In this document: in pieces, positions 38,801 through 50,889 of the stretch
Position numbering within the stretch: position 1 is the first letter of the stretch
Layout of the letters: every line of letters begins with the position of its first letter
Assembly (NCBI GenBank): GCA_030144725.1
Contig: JASKMD010000027.1
Coordinates: forward strand, 1,151,533 to 1,215,532
DNA from: Haematococcus lacustris
Lineage: Eukaryota > Chlorophyta > Chlorophyceae > Chlamydomonadales > Haematococcaceae
Direction: 5' to 3'
Length of the DNA stretch: 64,000 bases
Notes under the pieces: model-generated
The model's input: the letters and a program-made list of their open reading frames with translations, nothing else
Told to the model about the DNA's origin: nothing
Database searches by the model: none
Position numbers and translations under genes: made by a program

Positions 38801-41173
38801 CCGGAACCTGCACACACTGCCAAGGACCGCCAACACCGTGGCTGCTTCGTTACTGCATGCAGCACCCCTTGGCCCTTCCTGCTGACCTGCCCCCGACCCC
38901 TCATCACCCCTGCCACCCCTCCTGAGCCGCCTGACCAGCCCTGGCCAGCCCCTGCTCCCACGACTCCTCTGCTGCTGCCCTGTTGCCGCCTGTTGCCCCC
39001 GCCCAGGTGCCTGCAGCCTGCGTGACCCTGGGCTGGGTCCACTGCGCCTGGGCCTGCTCAGCACCGCCCCCGTCTCCCCACTGGGCGCCACCTACTGCTT
39101 CAACGTGCGGCCCCCACTGCCTGCCACCAACACACCACCAGCTGACCAGCCCTGACGGCAGCCAGGACCCACTAGCCAGGCCCCCTACCGCCTCCTGCCT
39201 GACCCTTGACCCACCTGAGCTGTGGGGCAGTACCATACCAGAGGGGCAAGGCCAGATCGACTGCTGCACCTCAGCCAGCCAGGCTGTCGCCCCCCTAACC
39301 CCCGCCTGCCAACACCACAGCCAGCCTGCCTGGTGCTTGCAGGTCAGGAGCGGCCGCTGTGCCGCTGCCTCCCCTTGCTGCCAGATGGACCTGCACAAGG
39401 TGAGAGCATGGGCAGGGCGGGGCAGGGCAGGGAGGAGAAGGGCAGGAGGGGGTGATGTGGAGATGGTCAGTGTCTCGCCCTCGCCCTTGCCTCTGCTGCC
39501 CCTGCTGCTGCCAGTGTTGCTGTCTTATGCTTTGGAGCACCTGACCAACCTGTTCCTGGCCCTGATCCTGCGGCTGTCGTCTGATCCCCTGTCTCTGCCT
39601 GCCCCTGCCTGCACATGAGCTGAATGCGCCCCCTCCACCAGCAAGGTGCTGCTGGGTGCGTGCAGGTGGAGGTGCTGATTGGCAGCGGCTGCCAGGGGGC
39701 TGTGGTCGCCATGACCCTCAACGGCACCGCCCTGCCACCTTCCTACAGCTCAGCCACCTCACAGGGCATCAGGTGAGTCCATGCACAGCGCCATGCAAGC
39801 ATGCATGGACATTTTGCGTGGTGGTTGTTCCAATTGTCAGCAGTACACCAAAATGCCAGCGTCGCAGTCATGGGGTGTGGTGGTTGCGCAGCCGCCCTGC
39901 TCGCCTGCTGCTGTTGCTCCTCCCCTGCACCTGGACTGCTGCTCTTGACCCGTCCTCCGCCTTGCTGCCCTGCCAGGTACTCCGTTCTGAAGGCCACCAA
40001 CCTGCCTGCACTGTCGTCCCCCAGCCTGGCTGCGGGTGTGCGCCTGTGCCTCACCCTGTCCGCCTCCTCCGCCTGCCCTAACCTGCGCTCCTTCTGCCTG
40101 GGCTATGACGCAGCAGGCGGCTGCAGGTCAGTGCTGCTCTGTGAGCCACGTTGCGCCAACACTGCTGCGTAGTGCACCCGCCTGCGCTGTGTGGGTCACT
40201 GCCTGTGCGGTGCGGGGCATGTTCAGCGCTGCACTCGGCTCAGCAGCAGCACAAGTGCACCTCAGGGGGCTGGCCGCCTGCTGACCCTGGCCTGGCCTGC
40301 TGCGGCTGCAGGTATGCGCTGTTCAACAGGGCGCGCACGTGCTGCCCCACCTCGGACACTGGCGCCATACCCTGATCACCATTTTGCTGCCGCACCTCCC
40401 CTCCCGCCCGCTTGAGCCCTAGCTGGCCGACCCTGCAGCTCAAGGGGGCGGCACACACCCATGGGATTTTCTCTGCGGCTGGCAGGACACCCTGCAATGA
40501 CGACAGGCAGCTCAGGGACGTCCTCAGGCCTGCACGTTACTTTTGTCACACCCAGAGAAGCTAGACAGAAGCCAGGTTGAAGCCGCAGGGAAGCTGACCA
40601 GAAGCCACTAAGGTGCCAAGCATGTGGGTTGTGTGCATGGCCATTTCCCATGAGGAGCCAACTCCGCGACCTTGGCCCCTGGCTGCAGCACTGTGCGTCC
40701 AGCTGTTGCTGCTGGCCAGCCTGGTAGCAGGCCTGTGGGTGAGAGGCAGGGACAGCGACCGGCGTCTGAGAGGTGTCGACACTGGTGGCTGAGCAGTGTC
40801 AGGGGGCTGCTTGGCCAGGCAATGGCCTAGGGAGTGGGCGGCAAGTGCATGGTGTGTTTTTGCATCTTTATTCGAACTTTATTACGTGGCATGAAGTTGT
40901 CTACATGGTGTATGCGTGCTAGCGTGCTTGCATGAGTTGGATCTGTTTGTCCATTTTCTTCATTGCTCTTGTCTAAGCGGCAGGTGTGACTTATTGCTTT
41001 ACTATCATGGCTATGGTGCGGTCTATGTCAGCAGCAGGTGCTGTAAGACTCGGCCCCTTGCGTAGCTGCCCCACCCTCTTCCTTGCCATCGTTGCTATGG
41101 CCTGGAACAGCTGATGTGTATTGACCCCACAGGCCTACATGGGGTGTTCTTTGCATCCCCTGGCATGGCTGCT
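35855..41173 (+). repeat. Left arm of large inverted duplication
   Basis: About 5.3 kb that reappears in reverse at 43892-49257. All 12 pherophorin exons and introns, plus about 600 bp upstream and 800 bp downstream of the gene, are shared. The outer end lies at TCAGCAGA (about 35856) and the inner end at TGGCATGGCTGCT (41161-41173). Confidence 0.95.
36484..40375 (+). CDS. Pherophorin, copy A (503 aa)
   Basis: Secreted hydroxyproline-rich cell-wall glycoprotein. Twelve exons, all in phase: 36484-36577, 36660-36723, 36825-37015, 37370-37470, 37677-37831, 38165-38510, 38595-38679, 39007-39104, 39343-39399, 39666-39772, 39977-40126, 40312-40375. A signal peptide (LLPWLLLLLAAASPAAA) leads into an N-terminal pherophorin (DUF3707) domain with CSDYRCSNSPYFL, CTTLRTRSAQGC and WQCGAAALTLCSPTC. 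Exon 6 encodes the PPSPPP rod. The C-terminal pherophorin domain follows, with TASQLSALRPATFPF, ATYCFNV, SPCCQMDLHKVEV, SFCLGYDAAGGC and the terminal CCPTS. The paired-Cys spacing matches the family. ATG 36484 is followed directly by a second ATG. The gene lies in one arm of an inverted repeat and converges on copy B. Confidence 0.92.
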
Positions 41174-43891
41174 TCGCGTCGTCCGGCATATCTCGAGGGA
41201 CACGAGTAGCCGCGGAAAAGGGGTGGTGACCGAGTGAGAATGTCAGGTCAAAGCCTTTACGCGGCAAGGACAAGTGCTTCGTTTTCGCGCTATGGCACAG
41301 GCCGTTCAGACAGCCATGACCACAATGTTACCAATACCACCGCGCCGCTCTGGACATGTACCTGGTCAAGATGGTCAACGACAGGTGCCTCAGCCACCGC
41401 TTCAGCCATCCATGCAGCGCCTGCCACTCAGGCGCCCCCAACATGGGGTTGGTAATATGCATGCGATTACTTCCTCAGTACTGCACCATTTTCGATAGCG
41501 TTTATCACATTGGCATCGGAGGTTTAGTCCGCGTTATCTGACCATCAGCGCTAGCCATTGGAGTCTTTGCTCGCGTACTGCCACATGTGCCCGCGAACAA
41601 ATCACATCGGCGATACGGGTCTCCTTGGCACGGTGAGCCACATCGTTGTGACCCCATCTATCCAGCGTAGTGAGCTGGTTGTGCACAAATGGAATGTCCG
41701 GCCGACACCCAACGCGATGCCTGCCGGGCGTGCAGGGCACCTAGACGGGGCAACTAAAACATCTGGTTGTATTCGCTTCCGCCGAATACATCATTTCGGT
41801 CGGCGCACACTAAGGTATCACCGGCTTACACACCGGTGTACACCCCCCCCTCCTCCACTGTGTCCACCAAGTGCTGTGTTGCACCCGTTGCACTTAAAGG
41901 GAAATCGATACAAAGACCTTGTTCTTGACCCATTGGCCCATCTATTGAAACAAATTGCACATTAAACAGCCCAGGCCTCAATCAGTTTGACACTTTCAAA
42001 GTTACATCATGTTCAGCAGGCAGGTTCAAGGCCACGTCATGCAACGACCCACCATGCCCGCCCCCCCTCCACCCATCATTGCAGGAGCCCACCTCATTAA
42101 GCCTGCCCACCCCCTCCCAGCCCTTCTCCTCGCCCCCTCCCCAAGCCCACCCCCTCCCAGCCCACCCCTCCCAGCCCACCCCTCCCAGAGCACCACTGTG
42201 GGGTGGCAGTTGAGCTACGAAACTGTGCACGCAGGTGGATGGCATGTAGGGGAGTGTCACTCTGAGAGGAGCCGAGTCAAAACTCGGTCATGGTGTGGAG
42301 CTGTGTGACTGACTGCATGGCTCTGGCCTTGAGATCGGCTAAGGGAGTTGAGAGTCACAGACCAAAGTGAGTGTTTGGCTTATCTGAGTATGAGCGTTTG
42401 TACCACTGTCCTAGAGGAGCTTAACCTAGTAAGTAGCATGCTGTAATCAAAATGGTCGAGCTGTGGCATTGCCCTCCAGGTATGGGGAGGAGGTGGGCTC
42501 AGTGTCACATTTCCGCAACCACTCTCCGATCCGACTGCTGCTGTCGACGCGCACGCTCGCGTAGAGCAGCCTCAGGCTCAAATTTGAATCACTAACTTTG
42601 ACGCTTTGCTGTGCACGGCCTACCCAGTGTATAATTATATAAAGTGGGTGAGAGGTAGCTGTCTGGGTTAGCTACATTGTGAATCATCTAGCATAATATT
42701 TGGCGCAGTGAGTGCAAAGTTACAGCCGTCCTACTACCAGGGGTAGGTTTTCTGTTAGTTGGGGGCGCCCAACTGCCACCACCCCTGCCACAGCCCCTGC
42801 CCATGACGACGATCCTTGGATGGCGCAGCTGCTGTAAGACCCCTCCACAACTGCTTTGCAGCAATGCGAGGGCCCACCGGAGGCATGGAGCTCTACCTGA
42901 GCGTTTTTGACGGCTACCTGGCGAGACGTGAATTTGCCTGCCTCTGGGGGCGTCCCAACATTTAACCAGGCAAGATAAAGCATGTAGAGCATCAAGTGAG
43001 CAGCATAATCACAGTCGTAGAACATCAGCAAGTCCTTCAGGTTCAGACGACCAATGTGTAAAATGGAGCAAATAGGAACGACCAGCTAGTTTTCCTTGGG
43101 AAAGTAATCCTCTCTCTCTCTCCTTGTATTCCTTGTATTGAGGGTTATTCACCCCCCATCTTTACCGCCCCTGCTAAAGGCTTAGCATGCCCCCTTACCC
43201 TTACCCCCATTCACTTTGTATAGGGTGAGCCAGAACTATGCGGTCTGGAGTGCCCGCATCATTATGTGCTGCGGCACTAGGAGGGGGTCGTGCGCAAGGA
43301 CTGAGTCAGCCAGTCCCAACTGATATCTTCACATTCAATAGTTTCAATTGTTTCAATTTCGGGACATCCTGAGACCAAGCCCTGCATCTCAATCAAACAA
43401 AACTCATTCAACGGGGAACACCATGTTTAGATGTGGGTAAACTCACTCCGCTGCAATCACATTGAAGCATCATCGGTCGCACCCTTGATGACTGCCAACC
43501 CCACATCGATGGCACGTTTCATCCAAATAACTGGACACCACTGGGCTCCTCATCAAAACTAACAGCTTAACGCTTCAAAGGTTAACTGCATGTCAGGCTG
43601 GGCCCAGAAAGAACCCACACCTATGCTTGCCAGGTCTACCTTTGCTTGCTGACTCTTTTGACCAGCTGCGGGGTTGCAAGCTTGGAGAAGAGTCCATAAC
43701 ATGGCCATGTCAGAATGGAGTGGAAGGCCGTCTACACTCTTGCGTTCATGCAATAGGCATGTGCCCCATGCGTGATGCAGGCTGAGCTGTGGGCCAACCC
43801 ATCCATGCTCTACCAAATGCCCCCAACCACATGTAGAAAACGGCAGCCTGGCAGTACCCATGTGGGACCAGTGCCAGGCGGCAGCAGCAGC
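41174..43891. other. Spacer between the inverted arms
   Basis: 2.7 kb of unique or dispersed-repeat sequence. 41435-41530 matches 21140-21240; 42735-42775 resembles 24951-25010. A minus-strand frame at 42720-43031 looks protein-like but is unassigned. (CTCT)n occurs near 43110. No recognised gene. Confidence 0.5.
42720..43031 (-). CDS. Hypothetical ORF in spacer (103 aa)
   Basis: Starts MLMFYDCDYAAHLMLYMLYL, a hydrophobic, possibly membrane-inserting stretch, then a mixed region (TSRQVAVKNAQVELHASGG). No family is recognised. Neighbouring sequence is shared with other dispersed repeats here, so it may be a transposon remnant. Confidence 0.2.
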   Translation of the reverse strand: MLMFYDCDYAAHLMLYMLYLAWLNVGTPPEAGKFTSRQVAVKNAQVELHASGGPSHCCKAVVEGSYSSCAIQGSSSWAGAVAGVVAVGRPQLTENLPLVVGRL

Positions 43892-44689
43892 AGCAGCCAT
43901 GCCAGGGGATGCAAAGAACACCCCATGTAGGCCTGTGGGGTCAATACACATCAGCTGTTCCAGGCCATAGCAGCGACGGCAAGGGAGAGGGTGGGGCAGC
44001 TACGCAAGGGGCCGAGTCTTACAGCACCTGCTGCTGGCATAGACCGCACCATAGCCATGATAGTAAAGCAATAAGTCACACCTGCCGCTTAGACAAGAGC
44101 AATGAAGAAAATGGACAAACAGATCCAACTCATGCAAGCACGCTAGCACGCATACACCATGTAGACAACTTCATGCCACGCAATAAAGTTCGAATAAAGA
44201 TGCAAAATCACGCCATGCACTTGCCGCCCACTCCCTAGGCCATTGCCTGGCCAAGCAGCCCCCTGACACTGCTCAGCCACCAGTGTCGACACCTCTCAGA
44301 CGCCGCTCGCTGTCCCTGCCTCTCACACACAGGCCTGCTACCAGGCTGGCCAACAGCAACAACTGGACGCACAGTGCTGCAGCCAGGCGCCAAGGTCGCG
44401 GAGTTGGCTCCTCATGGGAAATGGCCAGGCACACAGCCCGCCTGCTTGGCACCTTAGTGGCTTCTGGTCAGCTTCCCTGCGGCTTCAACCTGGCTTCTGT
44501 CTAGCTTCTCTGGGTGTGATGAAAGTAACATGCAGGCCTGAGGACGTCCCTGAGCTGCCTGTCGTCATCACATGGTGTCCTGCCAGCCGCAAAGGGGATC
44601 CCATGGGTGTGTGCCGCCCCCTTGAGCTGCAGGGTCGGCCAGCTAGGGCTCAGGCGGGCGGGAGGGGAGGTGCGGCAGCAAAATGGTGA

Positions 44690-47600
44690 TCAGGGTATGG
44701 CGCCAGTGTCCGAGGTGGGGCAGCACGTGCGCGCCCTGTTGAATAGCGCATACCTGCAGCCGCAGCAGGCCAGGCCAGGGTCAGCAGGCGGCCAGCCCCC
44801 TGAGGTGCACTTGTGCTGCTGCTGAGCCGAGTGCAGCGCTGAACATGCCCCGCACCGCACAGGCAGTGACCCACACAGCGCAGGCGGGTGCACTACGCAG
44901 CAGTGTTGGCGCAACGTGGCTCACAGAGCAGCACTGACCTGCAGCCGCCTGCTGCGTCATAGCCCAGGCAGAAGGAGCGCAGGTTAGGGCAGGCGGAGGA
45001 GGCGGACAAGGTGAGGCACAGGCGCACACCCGCAGCCAGGCTGGGGGACGACAGTGCAGGCAGGTTGGTGGCCTTCAGAACGGAGTACCTGGCAGGGCAG
45101 CAAGGCGGAGGACGGGTCAAGAGCAGCAGTCCAGGTGCAGGGGGAGGAGCAACAGCAGCAGGCGAGCAGGGCGGTTGCGCAACCACCACACCCCATGACT
45201 GAGACGCTGGCATTTCGGTGTACTGCTGACAATTGGAACAACCACCACGCAAAATGTCCATGCATGCTTGCCTGGCGCTGTGCATGGACTCACCTGATGC
45301 CCTGTGAGGTGGCTGAGCTGTAGGAGGGTGGCAGGGCGGTGCCATTGAGGGTCATGGCGACCACAGCCCCCTGGCAGCCGCTGCCAATCAGCACCTCCAC
45401 CTGCACGCACCCAGCAGCACCTTGCTGGTGGAGGGGGCGCATTCAGCTCATGTGCAGGCAGGGGCAGGCAGAGACAGGGGATCAGACGACAGCCGCAGGA
45501 TCAGGGCCAGGAACAGGTTGGTCAGGTGCTCCAAAGCATAAGACAGCAACACTGGCAGCAGCAGGGGCAGCAGAGGCAAGGGCGAGGGCGAGACACTGAC
45601 CATCTCACCCCCTCCTGCCCTTCTCCTCCCTGCCCTGCCCCGCCCTGCCCATGCTCTCACCTTGTGCAGGTCCATCTGGCAGCAAGGGGAGGCAGCGGCA
45701 CAGCGGCCGCTCCTGACCTGCAAGCACCAGGCAGGCTGGCTGTGGTGTTGGCAGGCGGGGGTTAGGGGGGCGACAGCCTGGCTGGCTGAGGTGCAGCAGT
45801 CGATCTGGCCTTGCCCCTCTGGTATGGTACTGCCCCACAGCTCAGGTGGGTCAAGGGTCAGGCAGGAGGCGGTAGGGGCCTGGCTAGTGGGTCCTGGCTG
45901 CCGTCAGGGCTGGTCAGCTGGTGGTGTGTTGGTGGCAGGCAGTGGGGGCCGCACGTTGAAGCAGTAGGTGGCGCCCAGTGGGGAGACGGGGGCGGTGCTG
46001 AGCAGGCCCAGGCGCAGTGGACCCAGCCCAGGGTCACGCAGGCTGCAGGCACCTGGGCGGGGGCAACAGGCGGCAACAGGGCAGCAGCAGCTGAGTCATG
46101 GGAGCAGGGGCTGGCCAGGGCTGGTCAGGCGGCTCAGGGGGGGTGGCAGGGGTGAGAAGCGGTCGGGGGCAGGTCAGCAGGAGGAGCCAGGTGGGGCTGC
46201 ATGCAATGATGAAGCGGCCATGGTGCTGGTGGTCCTTGGCAGTGTGTGCAGGTTCCGGGCAGCTTCCTGTAGCTGAGGGGCGGGCAGGGAGCAGTGTGTG
46301 TGAGGCTGGATGTGCACCTGGCCGCCCTCTGACTCGCTTTGCTGCCTAACGCCTGATTGCCTGCCTGGCCTCCACTCACTGAAGGGGAAGGTAGCAGGCC
46401 GGAGGGCGCTGAGCTGGCTGGCGGTGAGGGGCGAGGGGGGCGGGGAGAGCGGGGGAGGGGGGGGCTGCGGGGCAAGATTTGAAAAAGGAGGTTAGTCGGG
46501 GCGGCAGGGGTAAGGTCAGGAGGTCAGGGCCAAGGCTGCTTTGCTTACCGGGGGAGGGGGTGGGGGTGGGGGGTTGGGTGGGCTGGGAGGGGAAGGGGGC
46601 GGTCTGGGGGAGGGAGGTGCAGGGCTGGGTGGCGGGGAGGGTGGTGAAGGTGGGGGCGGGCTGGGAGGGCGTGGGCTGGGAGGGGGTGGGCTGGGTGGGG
46701 GTGGGCTGGGAGGGGGTGGGCTGGGTGGGGGAGGAGGGGTGGGAGGGGGTGGGCTGGGTGGGGGAGGAGGGCTTGGAGGGGGTGGGCTGGGTGGGAGAGG
46801 AGAGGGTGAGGGAGGCTGCGGAGAAGGGGGTGGAGGAGGGGGAGATGGCGCCGGTCCAGAGTAGGTGCAGGTTGGACTGCACAGCGTCAAGGCAGCAGCA
46901 CCACACTGCCGCGTGTCCCAACCACTGCAGCTTACCAGCCACCTTAGCGTGACATGGGTAGTGTCTGACCCCCTTCAGCTGTCCCCCGGAAGTGAGTCAG
47001 AGTAAGAGCACTGAGTTAGCCTTAGCAACAGTACTGGACACTGAGCTTCGCAATCAAGTGGACAGATACGTGCAGGGGTTGCCTAAACTGGAACGCCTGA
47101 TGGGGTGTGAGGTGTGGTACAGATGCCGGGTTGCCTACTCTGGCATGGATCGTTTAGAGATTTTCTCACACATGCAGAGCAAAGGAGGTGACAGCAGTCA
47201 GCATGCACAGGCAGTTGCTGGCAGCTGGCAAATGGTGGCAGCAACGCATGACTGACCAGTAGTTGGTGTTGGCTGACTCAGTGACGGTGTAGGTGATGAA
47301 GTCCAGGGAGGCGGAGCCAAACAGCAGGGTCATGTCAGTGCAGGGCGCGCGCACCATGATGCACAGCTGGCGGCTGTTGGCGCTGGCCAGGCTGAGGCCC
47401 AGGGGGAACACCTGCGGGGTCAGGGCCAGGGGCCAGGGCAAGCAGGGGGGCCTCAGTGCAGGCCATACCCATACCCTCACACCCCACTGCTGCTGCTCCT
47501 CCTGCACCTTGCCGCTGCCCCTGCCCATACCCAGCTTGCTGCTGTTGCTGCTGCTCCTCCTGATGCTGCGCTGCCTTGACCAGCCCACTGGCCCCTCTCC

Positions 47601-48606
47601 CCCCACAGACCCCTCACCTGCAGCACTGCTTGCTGGGTGCCGTTCACTGCCTGCACGCTGAAGCCCTGGTTGGCGTTGTCCAGCAGCACGTTGCTGATGG
47701 CAGGGGCACAGCGAGGGCCTGCAAAACATGGATCACCATGCCCATGCTCATGCGGCCCCATGCAGGGTCTGTCTAGGACCTGCCAGGTCACTGGCAGCAG
47801 GTGGTCAGGTGTGGGGGGAGGTGCCCACCAGCCAGGGCAACCATACAGACAGATTCCCCTCCTGTTTTCACCCAGCATGTACTAGTTCAGCGACCAGGGT
47901 CAAGGACAGCTGCCTGGCAAGGCAAGAGGGCTGGTGGGGCAGGCAGCACCACACAAGCAATCAAGAGCTGGGGTAAAGCAGGGGTGATGCTGCCCTTGCC
48001 TTGAGTAGAGCAGGAGTAAAGCAGGAGTAAAGCTGCTATGCTGTGGCCCTGGGCCCTCTCAGCCAGGACTCACTGGTGCTGATGAACAGCGCGTGCAGGC
48101 TGTTGGCCAGGGCAGAGCAGCTGGTGGGGTCCTGGCCAGGCATGCAGCCCTGGGCGGAGCGGGTGCGCAGGGTGGTGCACACCAGCAGCTGCCGGCTGTT
48201 CAGGGCGCTCAGGGTGGGCCTCGTGAGGAAGTAGGGGCTGTTGCTGCAGCGGTAGTCGCTGCACCTGCAGCAGCACAACAACAGCACTGGGTTGGCTGCA
48301 TGGGGCTGCGTTGTGCAAGCACGCAACTCACTGGCTGCCCAGGGCGGCAAGGCAGTCAGCCTCACCTGATGAAGGGGAACGAAGGGAAGTTGGCACCTAC
48401 GCCTGTTCCTACGACCATGGTCGCGTTGCCTAGCGGCATCGCGGGCACCAGGGTAGCGGTTGGTTTTGTTCGGACAAGGCGCAAGGGTGGGCGCAACTGG
48501 GGCCGCACTCACTGGCTGCCGCAGGACTGGCCGCAGCGAGGAGGAGCAGCAGCCAGGGCAGAAGACAGGTGCACGCAGACCGGCCATGTCCGCCTTCCCG
48601 CATCAT
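44690..48606 (-). CDS. Pherophorin, copy B (513 aa)
   Basis: Intact inverted copy of the gene at 36484. Exons: 48606-48513, 48429-48366, 48264-48074, 47718-47618, 47411-47257, 46924-46549, 46464-46380, 46052-45955, 45717-45661, 45400-45294, 45088-44939, 44753-44690. Eleven exons have exactly the lengths of copy A. Exon 6 is 30 bp longer and adds ten residues to the PPSPPP rod. All phases and splice sites are intact and the signal peptide, both Cys-rich domains and the stop are kept. Differences noticed are mostly silent; one replacement is WDTW to WDTR at the start of exon 6. Both copies could be expressed into the same wall layer. Confidence 0.92.
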
Positions 48607-49105
48607 GCCAGGGATGATGAGCTAGCGTGTAGAGGATGCGAACGGGGCTGCTGGCGAGTGAGTAGGAGGAAAGGTTAAAGCAACAATGTACAGCCCGCTT
48701 GGGTCGTCGCCAGAGGCTGCTCGTGTGCCGTGCTGGACTGAGCGTCGGGGTCTACATCAAAGCCACCTCAGTGCCTCATTCCCGCTACTGCCGCGATGGG
48801 AAGCTGTGAGGAATGTGTGCTGCAAGAAAGTATTGGGTCTGCGAATGTGTGCGGTGTTGTTTGGCGTCTTTACATCCCCCTTCGGCGCAGCGTCGCAGCT
48901 GCAGTCTCGACCGCGCTTAGGAGGCAGCTTGCGAGAACAACCTTCTTTACGCTGTGTGCAAGCAGTATTGCCTGGCCTTGCTTGGTGCAGTCATCCACAC
49001 ACCTGTCTGTGTCAGCCACGCTCATCTCACAGGAAGCGGTGTGGTGGGGGGCAGGGCCACTGTGCAGGGTGGTGTGCAAAGAGTACCAGCTGCAGGGTCG
49101 TGTAC

Positions 49106-49110
<5 letters not shown>

Positions 49111-49158
<48 letters not shown>
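49111..49158. repeat. (CAG)n run in right arm
   Basis: About 16 CAG units upstream of pherophorin B. The same place in the left arm (near 35950-35975) has only about half as many, so the two arms differ in length here. Confidence 0.9.
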
Positions 49159-49163
<5 letters not shown>

Positions 49164-49603
49164 GAGCAGAAGCAAACGTTGCAGACATGACACTCCCCCT
49201 GCACCTGCCGCAGCAGTACAACCATGTTAGGCTGCTGCCCAGTCATACTCTGCTGACGGCATCTCAGCCCGGCACCTCAGCAGCAACTGCAGCAGAATGG
49301 GCAACCGCCTCATTTCGGAGCCCTTGTACCTGCCACCCGAGTGTCCAGGCCTGGACCCACCCTGACCCTCCTAGCCTACCTTAATCATGCATTTGGCTGA
49401 AATTGGCTGGTCCATCTTATGCATCTCGTGTGTTTATCTCGAATCAATCTTGTGGCTTCAGTTGAGTCCTGCTGGCTATCTATTGTCTACAAGTTTGACT
49501 AAAAAACTGTCCTGTTCTAATTCAGGAAAACCAGGAATTAAAAAGCAATCAGCGATTCACAAAGTATGGACTGCACATGCCAAAGTACATAGCGTTTGCA
49601 GGT

Positions 49604-50233
49604 CGCAGGGCTGGAGCTGATGCCGCCAACACGCGAAGTCGTATTGCAGCTCGATGATTCTACAGAGTTTACGAACAAATGGGTCACAGTGGAAGCTCAG
49701 CCCGTCATTAAACTCTCCAAGCCAGCTTCAGCGAAGAATGGAGCCCACACCGTCCGCCCTTCACTCTACCCAGCTACCCAGCTGGCTTCATCGCGTCTGC
49801 TGCATGGCCTCCAACACGCACGGATGCCGCCGGAGGCAAAAAGGCTTCTAGATGCGCACGAGCATGAGCAGCGGCAAGCACATGCAAGGTACGATGAGAC
49901 AGTTGGTTGTCAGCGCAGGTTAGCTCAACAAGCGACGCGCTGCTATCACCACCTACGATGCTGTGCTGATGCTGATTTACCCATGTGCCGGCTCGTAACA
50001 AAATTGTGGACTTCAGCCGCACAGCGACAGCTGCCCAGCTTTCCCAGCTTACCACCTCCCGGCTGCGCTGGAGCCCTTGACATGCAGCCAGCCAGGCCCA
50101 CATGCAGCTAGCAGCCAAGCGCACGCATGAACCTCTCATTGCGTCACTGCTGAATTGCCAGGCACTGCGCGATACTGGCTTTGTGAGCCAGATAACCGGT
50201 CGCATGCGCATGGATCAGCTGTCACGCTTCTGA
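49604..50233 (+). CDS. Hypothetical helical protein, two exons
   Basis: The first exon (to 49888) reads PPEAKRLLDAHEHEQRQAHA and ends AG|GTACG. An exon from 50092 continues in phase as SQAHMQLAAKRTHEPLIASL, then QALRDTGFVSQITGRMRMDQ, and stops at TGA 50231. The joined text is charged, helical and not low complexity, which favours a real gene. The 5' end is uncertain (first ATG 49596 frame or earlier exons). No family is recognised. It may belong with the frame beginning at 50398. Confidence 0.4.
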
Positions 50234-50397
50234 ATCTATAGCATGCCAGCTGACTGTGCCTGTTGTCGCTTGCCACGCGCCCCTCAACACCAAGCTGACC
50301 GCATCTGCATTATTGCTCAGTCCAGTCCCTTGCAGGTATCCATGCAAGCATCTACCGTCAGCAGCATTGACAGCAGCACAAACTGAGGGCAGTTGGG

Positions 50398-50853
50398 ATG
50401 TCTAAGCCCTGCTACCCCGAGCCCATTGTATGCCGCTGGGTTGCCCTCTGCAGCTGGTGTGCCAGTCATGCGCTGGTTGTGGGCGTGACGGAGGCAGAAA
50501 GGCGGGAGCGCGAACAAGCACTGGCAGCAGCAGTTCAGAGAGACGCCCAGCGCAAGGCTATGAACAGGCAGCATGTGGAGGCATGGTGGGCACGTAAGGC
50601 TGCATCAAAGCAAGGTACAGCGGCTGCGGCTGCCATTGTAGGTCGAGCAGCAGCAGCAGCAGCAGGAGGGACATCGGCAGCAGCGACACCAGCACCACCA
50701 CCAGCAGCACCAGCAGCACCACCAGCAAGGTGTCGTGCACGCTCGGCACAGGCCACCAGGCCAGGTGAAAAGCGGCGTGCAGTGTCGCCTCACACTTGTC
50801 CACCTCACCAGCCTCAAGCTCAGCAGCAGCCGCAAGCAAGGCCTCACCACATT

Positions 50854-50889
<36 letters not shown>

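Larger units (their letters stand above)
43892..49257 (-). repeat. Right arm of large inverted duplication
   Basis: Reverse-complement partner of 35855-41173. It is slightly longer because of a 30-bp insertion in the Pro-rich exon, an expanded CAG run (49111-49158) and small intron indels. Intron sequences are conserved nearly as well as exons, indicating a recent copy or ongoing conversion. Confidence 0.95.

Noticed and set aside
37312..40651. Many ORFs on the strand opposite the pherophorin genes
   Set aside because: Shadows of GC-rich coding exons; the 12-exon phase-consistent model explains the sequence.
43559..43951. 130-residue ORF crossing the inner edge of the right arm
   Set aside because: It spans the duplication boundary and shows no recognisable domain; probably chance.
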